Shown here in pieces: positions 20,546-31,162 of a stretch of DNA of 64,000 nucleotides; position 1 is the first letter of the stretch; each line of letters opens with the position of its first letter. Below the pieces are notes generated by a model that saw only the letters and a list, made by a program, of their open reading frames with translations, did no database searches and had not been told where the DNA came from. The position numbers and the translations under genes are program-made. Where the stretch lies: contig OY759266.1 of assembly GCA_963662155.1 (NCBI GenBank), positions 7,159,526 through 7,223,525 of the forward strand. The letters run 5' to 3'. The DNA is from Lamellibrachia columna. Lineage: Eukaryota > Annelida > Polychaeta > Sabellida > Siboglinidae.

Positions 20546-20913
20546 TTGATACCCCTTTTAATATAATGCACCACGCCAAAATCGAAAACATCATGGGTAC
20601 AATTATTGGATAACCTGTTCATGCCCCATGCCTAACAATAAACTTCCAGTGTGGGCTCCCACACCACACTTGAATACTATTATTGCATAACTTGTTGATG
20701 CAATCCGTCTATATACACTCTAACATTTACCTCACCACATCCAGGAAAATAGTTCATATAATAGCAATTCGCAGAAATTCGACATTATGACACCTACCTG
20801 TGTAAACACACAAAGTGGGGATAGGCAACAGCGATCCGATTGAAGTGATCCTTGATACTATTTACTCTAGGTCCACCAAAATTTTGCTACCGCAACATCT
20901 GTAAGAAGACCTC

Positions 20914-20985
20914 AAGTAAAGGTACGTTGTTATACAGCACGCTATCCAGTCCTAGGGATTGTTCAACGTGCTTACCATCGAGGTA
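20914..20985 (-). mobile_element. SINE 3' fragment
   Basis: It matches the tail part of the SINE at 52757-53094: aagtaaaggtacgttgttat, then gctatccagtcctagg and caacgtgcttacc. Confidence 0.65.
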
Positions 20986-21584
20986 CCGAGATTAATGGTG
21001 ATAACACAAGTCACAATACAATGGTGAGATAGGACTGCCAATCATTAATAATCGCACGTGCCCATTAAATTATATGCGCACATAGGCTTAGGTGGTTATA
21101 GTCTTGATATCGAAAAAAAAACAAAAAAAAAAAACAATAGTAATATAATAACCTACTGCCATGATTTGGCATGTACCAACTTCAAATCAGCGTAACTAAA
21201 TAGATTACTGTAATTGTATTTAGTCTGAAAAATGAAATGATACTCTGTAATAAATCATCTATCCGTATAACATGGATAGGTTATATTAATAAAATACATT
21301 CATGTTGTTTATAAAGAAATAATAATAATACTGTCATAGTGCCATGGAAACTGGATACGTAGGTTCACGCTACTTGAAGGTGTGCAAGTGTGCAAGTGCC
21401 AGACAATGCTTACGTCATTTGACGCAGCAGTGTCTCGGGAATGTTCACAGGAGTTACGTAACACAGGCGTCAAACACGGCGCACCTTGAAACATGCGTCC
21501 TGTTTACTTCGTACTTGATGGACAACACCCTGAGTGTCTGTGTACAAGATATTCCTATTGAAAGACCAACAGTCAGAAATCAGT
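20986..21584. other. No gene seen
   Basis: Contains a poly(A)-rich run at 21113-21135. Otherwise unique and non-coding. Confidence 0.4.
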
Positions 21585-22208
21585 TCATTTGTTTTCAGAC
21601 AGAAGTTCAGAAAGAGTTTTCGTGAGGTCTTCATTCACAAATAAACGAAGGCTTAGACCCGAGGCTGTATTGTGATGTTTTAGGTTGATTCGAGCTCTGT
21701 ATATAGCGTCCCTCCGACGTTCGCTATTTAGTGTAATAATTGTAGTGCGTGGTCGCCCGCCATCCGTTTTAGGGCGGCCAATTCTGTGCGCTCGCTCAAT
21801 CTCGTGAGACTGCAGGACTGGGGTTAACTTCATGTGATCAATGACAATGTCTAGGATTGCATTTTCAATTTCACCAATACCTACAGATTCGGGTATTCCT
21901 TCTATTCTCAAATTGGATCTTCTAGGATATTGCTCGATGCTGTCGTTGGCCGATTCTAACAAGTCTCTACTTTCAAGTGCTTTGATTTTCTCGTCCTTCT
22001 CTTTCACAGTTTGTTTTAGTTGCTCAGTCTGAGCTGCTAAGTAGTCTGTTTTGTCAGAAATCTCTTGCGGGAACAGAGCTCGTTTCAATTGTTTTATAAC
22101 ATCACTGTCACTCAGAGTTTCAATAAAGGTAAGTTTTAGAAGTTCATTGTCAATACCTTCAAAGCGAGTAGCCTCTGACGAGCTTTTTTGGCGATGCTTG
22201 GGCGGCAT
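21585..22208 (-). CDS. L1-type LINE ORF1 (coiled coil plus RRM-like), 3'-truncated
   Basis: A 207-aa ORF with ATG at 22208. Residues 1-20 are basic, 50-85 (LAAQTEQLKQTVKEKDEKIK and onward) are predicted coiled coil, 96-140 (YPRRSNLRIEGIPES and onward) are the RRM-like core of Transposase_22/L1-ORF1 proteins, and 140-200 hold the C-terminal domain with IERAHRIGR and FVNEDLT. These proteins bind the element RNA as trimers. The family usually runs about 50-100 residues further, so the ORF is cut at the 3' side; no ORF2 follows to the left. Intact for its length, so fairly young, or a host-captured copy. Confidence 0.8.
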   Translation of the reverse strand: MPPKHRQKSSSEATRFEGIDNELLKLTFIETLSDSDVIKQLKRALFPQEISDKTDYLAAQTEQLKQTVKEKDEKIKALESRDLLESANDSIEQYPRRSNLRIEGIPESVGIGEIENAILDIVIDHMKLTPVLQSHEIERAHRIGRPKTDGGRPRTTIITLNSERRRDAIYRARINLKHHNTASGLSLRLFVNEDLTKTLSELLSENK

Positions 22209-23235
22209 GATGTCTTATTGTCGTTGGTGACACGTCTGATAGGTGTGTCAAATGTGGCATGTCCAAGATGGACGTTCAATATGGCAGCACGCTGAATCTG
22301 ACAGACCCATAGATTATGTACAAATCCACCCCAATCTTAGGGTATTGTGAATGTTTATATCACCAGATTCATCGTACGGATCGTTGGAAGTTCGTTGTCA
22401 TTAGATAACTTCATTATTTTCCGTCGCATTTGTAACAAGAGAACATCGTCACACGAGAGCTCAACGAAACGCGGCCTGCTCCGTCCGACGTCATGAGTCG
22501 GACCATATATAAGTTAACGTTTCCGCCTGATTGTATCCCTACCAATATTATCTGGACAATATCCTATCTTTAAATACATGGACACTATTCCGGAAATACT
22601 GTTTATCAAACAAAATATATCCTGGATATTGTTCTTCTACTGCTTTACATATACAGATTGTCTGCAAATTGTCCAGTTTCTGAGGTTTATTTTGACTGTC
22701 TTTGGAGACGTATAATTGAATTATAGTTAGTAATTTATTATTTAAGCAGTCACATCTGTCAAAAATGCAATTTGCTGGCCTAGTAATTTGAATTAATAAA
22801 AAATTAAGGTGGCTCCTCGAATTTTACTATTAAATTCATGTGTCTCATGACCCTATTGTCTTATCAACTTATGCTCCTATTGCATGCCATGATTTTGTCT
22901 ATCCATTATACACTTTTTATTGGTCGATATTTGTATAATTATTATAATTTGTATTTACGGATATAAGAATTATTAGTTGTTATTTTTCTTAAATAAAAGC
23001 ATTCCTCTTCACATGACAGGCGGGTCCAGACTAACAACAAAGAGGTGCCCAGTTTTCCAATAAAACACCAAGAATAGCAACTATAGTTATCCATATTTCC
23101 ACACAGACAGCACTTTCTAGAAAACAGCACAATGGAAGGTATATATATAAAAAAAAATTATTACGTAACATTATATATACTAATTTACTTAAATATATAA
23201 TGCTTGTAATTCAAGATCCTCTCAATGTGACTTAC
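22209..23235. other. No gene seen
   Basis: The first part is probably the 5' UTR of the LINE ORF1. Beyond 22500 it is AT-rich without ORFs. Confidence 0.4.
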
Positions 23236-23359
23236 CAAAGCCGTTACTGTGGATATACTGAAGGTGTACTTCCACGTTCTCTATGGAGATGACCTTGAAT
23301 GATGCCAAGGGCATCAAGCCAGGCTATGTGCTGATCATGTCATGGAAATTAGCTGTGTC
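23236..23359 (-). pseudogene. KCTD3/SHKBP1-like exon with an in-frame stop
   Basis: A 124-nt block with acceptor GGTTAG before 23359 and donor TTTG|GTAAGT after 23236. It encodes FHDMIST, a stop, then PGLMPLASFKVISIEN. KCTD3/SHKBP1 have MISTQPGSTPLASFKIL here, so the TAG stands at the Gln codon (CAG). It lies downstream of 23982-24345 on the same strand, as expected for the gene order, but the exons that should separate them were not found. Confidence 0.65.
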
Positions 23360-23369
23360 CTAACCGAAT

Positions 23370-24390
23370 CCATCCAGACTAATATGACTAGCTGTAATCA
23401 TATTCAATGTTTCAATTTGGATTATTTGAAAATAAAATCAAGCTTTCTCTTGTATATTTTATCTTAAGTTACACAACTGTGGATATAAGAGTGCATAAAC
23501 GCTATAAAAGTGACATGGTTATCATCATTAAAAAGCAACAACACGCTTTTTCAATGCACCTACTAATATTTTCTTATTTTCTAGCATAAAAAAACATGCA
23601 CACTGTGTTTTATTTATCTGTTTTGTCACTGTTAAAGGCAAAGCATGTTAATCGTGATGACAAGTAAATATAAAGCTTTAGTTATTTTTAATTATTACTA
23701 CGAATATGGGTATATCAAGGACACATTAGCTATACAGTGACCTTAATACAACTTAATTCAACAACTGCTGTATTTGCAAGATATTTATGAAATACACATC
23801 ACAGTTTCATTCAAAAGATGACAATTAAAATATGATGAAACAACATCCTCATAGAAATAGCGAATTGCTGGTGCAATTTTGCACATTTGCATAACATTTC
23901 ATTTGTCCATATACTTATACAAAACTATCTCCGGTGCGACCCCCCTAGAGACCACTGATTGGCCGTCACGAGGAGCCTTACCTGCCAGTTCTGTGTCATG
24001 GCATGGCACACCCCGACCTTGCCTGCCCTGTTGAGTGCAGCCACCGTGTGATTTACCTGCCAGTTCTGTGTCATGGCATGCCATACCCCGACCTTGCCTG
24101 TCATACTGAATGGAGCCAATGTGAGTGAAAAACCTTCCCCGATGAGAGATTTACCTGCAAGTTCTTTCATTGTATGCCACACTCCGACCTTGCATGTCGT
24201 ACTGAGAGCAGCAATCATGAGATATTTAACTGCCAGTTCAGTGTTATGGTGTGCCACACTCTGACCTTGCCTGTCCTACTGAGTGCTGCGAGTTGATTGC
24301 CAATGGAGAACAGGTTGTTCATGACAACATACATCTGGAATTTGCCTGCAGAGGGGAGAGAACACATTTATACAGTGAAGTAGCACGACG
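23370..24390. repeat. Segmental duplication, copy 2 (with 16010-16870)
   Basis: Direct repeat of the copy at 16010-16870; see there for the shared markers. Confidence 0.85.
23982..24345 (-). pseudogene. KCTD3/SHKBP1-like exon, second copy, with 75-bp repeats
   Basis: After acceptor TCTGCAG the minus strand encodes MNNLFSIGNQLAALSR and TGKVRVWHTITLNWQ, the same WD-repeat segment as 16476-16820. As there, the frame then ends and 75-bp copies follow, carrying TGKVGVWHAMTQNWQ and AGKVGVCHAMTQNWQ. The last two are in one frame, and the block ends at donor CTGGCAG|GTAAGG (23982). Copies retain splice-donor-like GTAAAT after NWQ. Confidence 0.65.
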
Positions 24391-25911
24391 TTTTCAGAAA
24401 ACCATTTCTATTAATGCTAAAGATGTGACTATACTGTTATTGACATTTGTTTATTTCATAGCTACAAATCAACTATCCCAGAAGCGAAAAAACCTTTGAG
24501 AAGGGAAATACGGAGTTGAGTACGTAAACCGTGTCTTTCCGTTGTCCCATAATTAATAATGTTTTATAATACAAGCAACCTAAATAATACAAGTGGTCTT
24601 AAATTATTACCGTTCATACAAATTTTAATTATTCTATTGGGTCACACCCTCATGAAAAAAAATATGACTTCCAAATTTTAAAACCAACATTGTTATGATA
24701 GTTATCATGCCTAATGTGTGGAGCAATAATTTTTTAACAGTGTTACGTAGTGGACAAAGGTTGATCGTGGAAAGAATTATATAGCGTTGGTAATTATTTT
24801 GACAAGGATGTTTACAACAATGAATTCTGTAGGTCTGCCCAAGATGGGAGGAACATCGACCGCCGTGATGACGTTCGTCAAAGCCGTCTGTAATGGGTGA
24901 ATATACACAAACGCAGAGTTTTACGGTGGCAAAAATTGTGAAATTAATTGACAGTTTGTTTGCGTTTTCTGAATTCAGAGCCGTTCTACGAACTTTCGAT
25001 TATCTAAAAAACAACATTGCCCACAACAACATTTGTTGCTTGATATTCCAGGACGGAATTATATACGGATGATTCTTGGTGAATGTGTGGTGATTGCGGG
25101 GCACGGACCACAGTCAGAATCCATCCATAAAGAGTCCCAAGGAAAAAATTAATTGTGCAGATAGGGTTTATTTGTGAGAGCAGAAAGTGTGTGGATGAGT
25201 GGGTAGAAGTGATGTTTTTGTGCACAGTAGCATCTAAGCTTTGAAATGATGCCATTTGTCAGTAGGTATACCAGTTGCGTAAGGACACAGTGGCTGTTAG
25301 GCAGGATGTACTCATATTTGGGAAACCGGGGAATTTCATGGCAGAAATGCACGGGCATCATGCGTTGAAGCAATTTGTGCGAAAAGGAGGTATGTCATTT
25401 TCACGAATTTTACACACCAGGTGTCTTAGTGGGTGTGTCATTTTCTGTGAATTTTTAAAAAACATTGTACGATAAATTTTCAATGTAGGCCCAAGAACGT
25501 TATAATGGTCGTCTATGGGAAAAGTGACTGTGGTCTGTGCCCTGCGACAAACGGTGGCGCCATGCACATCCCGCAGCCTGAATAATCGAGGCTAATGAAA
25601 TTGTTAGTGGCGCCACCGGTGGGGAATTTGGGGTTAAAGTGTATATGAGGCGTGCGACTGTGCTCGAGTGATCTTTTAAGTAGAACATTTATACAGCGCG
25701 AGTTAGTCCCCGTATCGGCCGGCAAATGAGTACCTGTGGTTACATATCGAATTTTTAACCTTCAAATTACGCGCTTAATTCGCCGATTTCTAGGTCGGTC
25801 GCCAGCCATTGAGCAAGGCGGAAGTGATGTAAAGACACACCTCGTTTGGGCCGCTCATGTGACTCCGTTGACATTGTTGTCGTGTAGGAGCGGAACGTTC
25901 GAGTCCCAAAA
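24391..25911. other. 1.5 kb with no gene recognised
   Basis: Short ORFs only, none with a motif. The stretch 25510-25640 is GC-richer and has the inverted pair ggtggcgcca / tggcgccacc (25552 and 25608). Confidence 0.4.
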
Positions 25912-26124
25912 ATGAGTGGCCAAAGGTGTATAGTCGGAGGCTGTAGTAACCGCACCTCGAATGAAACTAGGTTTCGTCCAGAGGAAAAGCTCCGTCGCTT
26001 CACCTGTCGTGGGGTTGTGCAGCGAAAAACACGATAATGGCCATGGAATGGGCTGACCCCTCTCTACTCTAAAAGTGTCATCTGCTCTGCGCACTTTACC
26101 TTTGGGGCTGAGTTTTTTCGATGA
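25912..26124 (+). pseudogene. THAP zinc-finger domain, broken
   Basis: ATG at 25912 opens MSGQRCIVGGCSN, the first Cys pair of a THAP (C2CH) finger. LRRF follows, then TAA after about 41 codons; in the same frame beyond it come WPWNGL, P, and SVICSAHFTFGAEFF, the second CxxH pair with the conserved HF. THAP domains bind DNA in P-element/Kolobok-type transposases and in host regulators. The internal stop at the usual W-containing helix and the lack of a following transposase suggest a dead copy. The upstream 5'-flank is unique. Confidence 0.65.
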
Positions 26125-26913
26125 ATAGGCCACATCAAGTGCAGCTATCAATCTGATGGCGGAGTAAGAGATATCGTAAGCGTTCCCTCAAGCCAGATGC
26201 CATCACAACAACAGTTTCTGCGTCGAATGATTATGTTCGACGTACACGCAAGAAGCGACAAACAACAGCCATCACCAAGACAAGAGGGAGCAGGTAGGCA
26301 TAGCAATCACTGTTATCAACTGGTCGTGCGTCAAAGTTCCCCTCCCTCCCATATAAGATAACCCATATAAAACATGAATGTTATTTGCCCATGGCATTGC
26401 AGATATGAGTATTAAAATTACTGGTGCTGGGGGGGGGGGGGGCGGGGGGTGAAAAATCACTGATGTGATTAATATACAATGTTCCGTTTTCTTTTATGAA
26501 CTATGCTGAATAGAGGGTCTGCATTAAAAATTAATGTGAACATTACACCCCAGGTTCCTTTATCATTGCCTAGCAACTAACAATACCAGTGTTGTGATGA
26601 ATATCAGCTGCATGACAATGTACATAGTTTTAGAAAATAGCACATCATTCAGACATTTATATTTTTTATTGTTACAAGTTAGCTTAGATACCTATAGCTA
26701 ATGAAATTTTTACCATTATTGTTTGCATTATTTATTCATTTGTTTTATTTTTTAGTTTTAGCTAAGGAAAGTGTCTGCAGCCAAAGCCCCTCGTTCCATG
26801 AAAGTTTTGCATACCACTGTATCTATAGCTGCAAGTAAAAATTTTATATTGTCATACAATGATTCAATAATATTCATTAACTATTCAATCTTGTCACCAG
26901 TAGCGCACATTAT
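26125..26913. other. No gene seen; poly(G) tract
   Basis: A run of G interrupted by one C lies at 26430-26450. Nothing else is recognised. Confidence 0.4.
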
Positions 26914-28125
26914 TATATGGGCAATTCCACGGTAACCAAAAAAAAAAATTTTGTTTGCATATGTTTATATTTTCAAGACCAGCATATGCCTAGAAAGGAA
27001 GGTTAAATATGATCTGGAAATACAAACCCTACCCTATAATAGGTAGCTGTATATATTGAAAAATCTAACAAATGGATGAAATTATGAAATTTTTTATTTT
27101 GGTAATGGAATTACACAGAAATAAACAACGTCAATTTCTAACATGTCATTACAGTTCATCTGAATCTTGCAACCAATTGATGCTGCTAGCTGACGTTACT
27201 ATATAGACATGGGTAGTGACTATGTATTGGACAGAAGTTTGGTCATGATATGTGCACTGTTTGTTTAAAATTTGTACATGTCTTTACTCTTCTGCATGTT
27301 TACAGGGAACTATATCTTCATATGATAATGCTACTGTAATGTCATGTGCAATACACAATTTCACTGGATGTTGTGAGATTTAAATTCAGTTTGTCATCTC
27401 TTGGACTAAGTTTGACATGGACCTTTCTGGAAACAGGAAGACTGAAACTGCCCTTTATAACTTTGTAGTTAAATTAACCAAGACATTGTCTTATTGTCAG
27501 TTCTGACCTCTATTGCAAAAATAGGACTTTGTTTCCATTCTTGGATTCTTACACTACAAGAGAAAGTGCCATGTAATTCCATTACCGTAATTCTATTACC
27601 AAAATGTAATTCCGTTACCAGGTTTTACATAAGATCAGAGAAGATACATTACAATTTAGTGATCTAACCTTTTACTGTGTGTATCTAATAAGAGAATTTC
27701 AAGTAACTTAATTTCAATCAATAGTTAGTTCTCATGAAAACTTTTATGACTTTTTGGTAACGGAATCACAGACAAAATGTATGAAAATGTATCACCGTCC
27801 TGTTCAAAGTATGAGATGTGCAGTATGTATTGCTTTCTGCATTTAGAATTTAGAGTATATTAACCTAAATAATCAGCAAAATAAAAATAAATAAGTTGAG
27901 AGTTAGGAAGATGGGGTGGGTGTTGCCTTTTCATTGGCTGCAATGTTAAAAATGCACCTCATTGGAAATGCTATTTTTCAAGAAAATGAACCAATGACAC
28001 TAACATCTTTTACTTTGGTCAAAATTCTACACGTTTTTGACATAAGTAGTGAAACTTTGGTACTGTTCCCAAAAAAAAAATTATTTTTAGCAGTCTGGGT
28101 TCTCCAATACGGAATTGCCCATATA
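26914..28125. mobile_element. Terminal-inverted-repeat element, about 1.2 kb
   Basis: Perfect 15-bp inverted repeats bound it: TATATGGGCAATTCC at 26914-26928 and its reverse complement at 28111-28125. Inside, the motif GTAATTCCRTTACC and its complement occur several times (near 27102, 27573, 27604 and 27750). No transposase was found, so it would be non-autonomous. A TA-type target duplication is possible but cannot be told from the AT-rich ends. Confidence 0.6.
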
Positions 28126-28390
28126 TTTCCTGGAATATAGAACGCCAATAGAAAATGACACTGTCAGATAATTAAATAAATAACTGCTGACTTGTTTGTC
28201 TGCAGAAATGTTATTATAACATAACTTACATAAAGTTTTAGCAACTGTTAATTGAATCAGAAAAATTTTTGGTGGTGTGTGTCATCAGTGTGGAATATCT
28301 GGTATTGTTTGTTCATGTGTGCATTAACGCTTGTTTGTGTTAGTTCATGCACTAGTGCATGTTTACCGCAATGAATGTTTTACTGTTGGA

Positions 28391-29805
28391 GCAAGATAAT
28401 CTGGGGACATGTTCCAGGACCTCTCCAAGGACATCTGAAGGTTGACATGTTGGACACCACATACCAGGGGTAAGCCATATTGCATGTCGACATCTTGGGA
28501 TTTGATCTTACTATCTCTAAAGTGGAACTTTGTGTAAAGCGGCACATTGAGTATGGATTGAACATCCTGAAGGTAAGTATATTTATTTTTCTGTTTCACA
28601 GTAATATATTCTTTTATGCTTAATCAACTACATTTATGTGTAATTCTCATTGTAGGAATACAACTAGGAAGCAATTCAGATTTAGTGACATCATGAAAAA
28701 CTAGATCGAGTCGGTGAACCAACTGCCACGCAAGTTGTTGAATCTGCACATAATCGGGAAGTGTATAAACAAGACAGTTGGCAAATTTGTGGAACTGCCG
28801 CCATTTGTCACAACTGTCAAAGACTTAGTGACAAAAGTCACTACGCTCTTCAAAGATATCAAGACCAGCATCATGAATCCCTATTCAGTAAGCATTATCC
28901 TTTTCCTTATCATGTCGGCATTTGATGTGAAAGTTGGTTGTCATTCATAATGATGCTGTATCAAACTTAGAAATCAAGAGTAATGATGCCATTACACATA
29001 AGTTGTCGTGTCAAATTGTGAATTACTTAATACATTATAAAATGGGGTTACCAGGAGAACACATTTGAGATATTCCTTTTTGCAAGTACCTTTCATAAAT
29101 ATCTTCAACAGTTTGAACCTTCTGTTTGCTATGGGATGCCACTTACCAATTTTATTACTGACATTGCAAAGGAATATTTCCATTTTTAATGTATTTTTAA
29201 ATGGACAATAAAGTTCTTGAATCTTAAGTCCAAGTCTCTTATCTTGTCTATTGCTCTCTTTTCTGATTGGCATATGTAGAAGTCTTAATTTCTATGTCAT
29301 CCAACTTCAGGGTTTAATGAATGATATATAAAAGTCATATTATTTGTGAATAAACAAAGTTAAACGATAACTGACCAGCCATTTATAAAAAATTAGTGGC
29401 ACTTAGGTGTAGCACAGTTAACTGGGTGAGATTGGCATGACATCTGACATGATATCAAAACTGCCACTAGTTATCAGGAGGCTGCTAAAATTATTAAGAT
29501 AACTAAGAAGTTTTTAGCAGAATTATTCCCTAAAGAGTGCGTCATTCAAACTCCATTCCTTAAAAAAGATACAGTATTTATAATGAAGGTTGTGTTTTAT
29601 TAATTCATAGCATTCTTAATTTTGTAGTTAAACATAACATGGTGTCATTGTTTGTAGGTGATTACAGACTCCATCAATACAGTTATGGGCATGGAAAAAT
29701 ATCAAAACGGCATTCAATGGCATTGTTAAGGCAATAAAGGAATTACTGAAAACTCCGAAGTCGGACATTGAAGAAATAGGAGACAGCGTTACCAGGTAGA
29801 ACACA
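28391..29805 (+). other. Cluster of unassigned exon-like blocks
   Basis: Three blocks look spliced on the + strand. Block 1 (about 28391-28573, donor AAG|GTAAGT) encodes IIWGHVPGPLQGHLKVDM and, after an in-frame TAA, HVDILGFDLTISKVELCVK. Block 2 (about 28714-28886, donor TCA|GTAAGC) encodes QLPRKLLNLHIIGKC and VTTVKDLVTKVTTLFKDI. Block 3 (about 29675-29797, donor AG|GTAGAA) encodes WKNIKTAFNGIVKAIKELL and SDIEEIGDSV. All are amphipathic-helical. A DC-STAMP-domain protein came to mind from block 1 (GPL..., Cys), but the evidence is too thin to name it. Block 1 has a stop, so a pseudogene is possible. Confidence 0.3.
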
Positions 29806-31014
29806 ATGTGACGAATCGTGACTAGCTGACAGCAATTCTGAAAAACACTTTCACAGTACACCGTTCCATTTATGTGTTCCTCAAGCAAACTTATTAATTT
29901 AACTTCTTCCAAAAGAAATTAATTATGGTTAATAATACGCACTAACTAAATGCAGTAAAACTGTAATTTACGCATTATATGGCATGCACCATTTGATGAT
30001 ATCGCAGTTATTTATACTTATTATTATCATATTTATTGCACTGAATGCCACACCATGCATGATAGCATATATCACCGTAGACAGCACTTTATCAATAGCA
30101 ATTACTCGTGTAATAAATTCAAATTCCACAATGTGTATGTTTTGTTCACATGATTATTTCTGCTGAATCATGCAGAAATAACGGACTGAGTAAGCTTGAT
30201 ATTCTAACAAATCTTTAATTTTACAAAGGCTAAGCTCAGGAAATAAGGCTTGTGTGTCTTGTCAGAAGGATATCTGCTGCATTTGCTGGTGTTGTTGATG
30301 CCAAGAACAAGATTGTTTAAGCAAATTTCTTCTCAAAATGTTTGTAATTTAACATGATGCCTCGTCATTTTGAGATATTCCTATAAGTTATTACTGTGTT
30401 AGCTTTCTATCTACAGTACTGCAAACATAAAACATTCAAGCAGCACATTGTCTTATTTCACATTAAAAATATCTTGTATGCCACATAAACAAGAACTGAA
30501 ATTTTCAACTTACAAACTGTGGCAAATGTTTTAACCAGACTTATGCTGCATGTGATGTGTAAATATTTCCCCTACCCCCCTACAAAAATATTTGGAAGGT
30601 TTGCTGCATGAAATGTTGCAACAAGTACTGCATGTAGCACATACGTATTTTTAAATCACTACAGTTTGTCCTTATTGATGACCAGTGAAATTAACTGCAA
30701 TGCAGAATCACGAGGAAATAAGCAACTTATTTGATTAAATGGCTGAATTCAGTGTTTGGTGCCTAACCATGAAACTATGCACAAATAAATATATTTAGAC
30801 GTTTGCATGTTTTCATAAACGATATGACATTGCAGATAACCAGCCATGTTGGTTTGATATCAAAAAAGGAACTGACTGATATTTGGGAACTTGAAAAGGG
30901 TCAAGCAGTCTATCACGGACAAAGTGGAACAGGTGAAGTCAGTGGGAGAGTGTTTTATCATGTTTTATATGTTCCCCGCTGAACATTTTATATAATCTTA
31001 TATTTTTTATGCCC
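29806..31014. other. No gene seen
   Basis: AT-rich sequence. An ORF at about 30840-30980 follows an acceptor-like site but is not recognisable. Confidence 0.4.
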
Positions 31015-31102
31015 TGTTATTTTGTTACTCCTTTCAGAGTGCAACAGTTGATCATTTCCTGATTAAAGACAACTGTCATCTGAAGGAGAGTGGTTTTCTT
31101 CA
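31015..31102 (+). repeat. 5' LTR, truncated to its last 88 bp
   Basis: All 88 bases are identical to 36278-36365. It ends in CA. The sequence before 31015 does not match the 3' LTR, so the first part of the 5' LTR (about 267 bp) is missing. Confidence 0.85.
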
Positions 31103-31162
31103 TGATCAACTGCACGTCATTTGCGGCAACGAGTGCAACCCGCGTCATCCCTTGAGCTGAGC

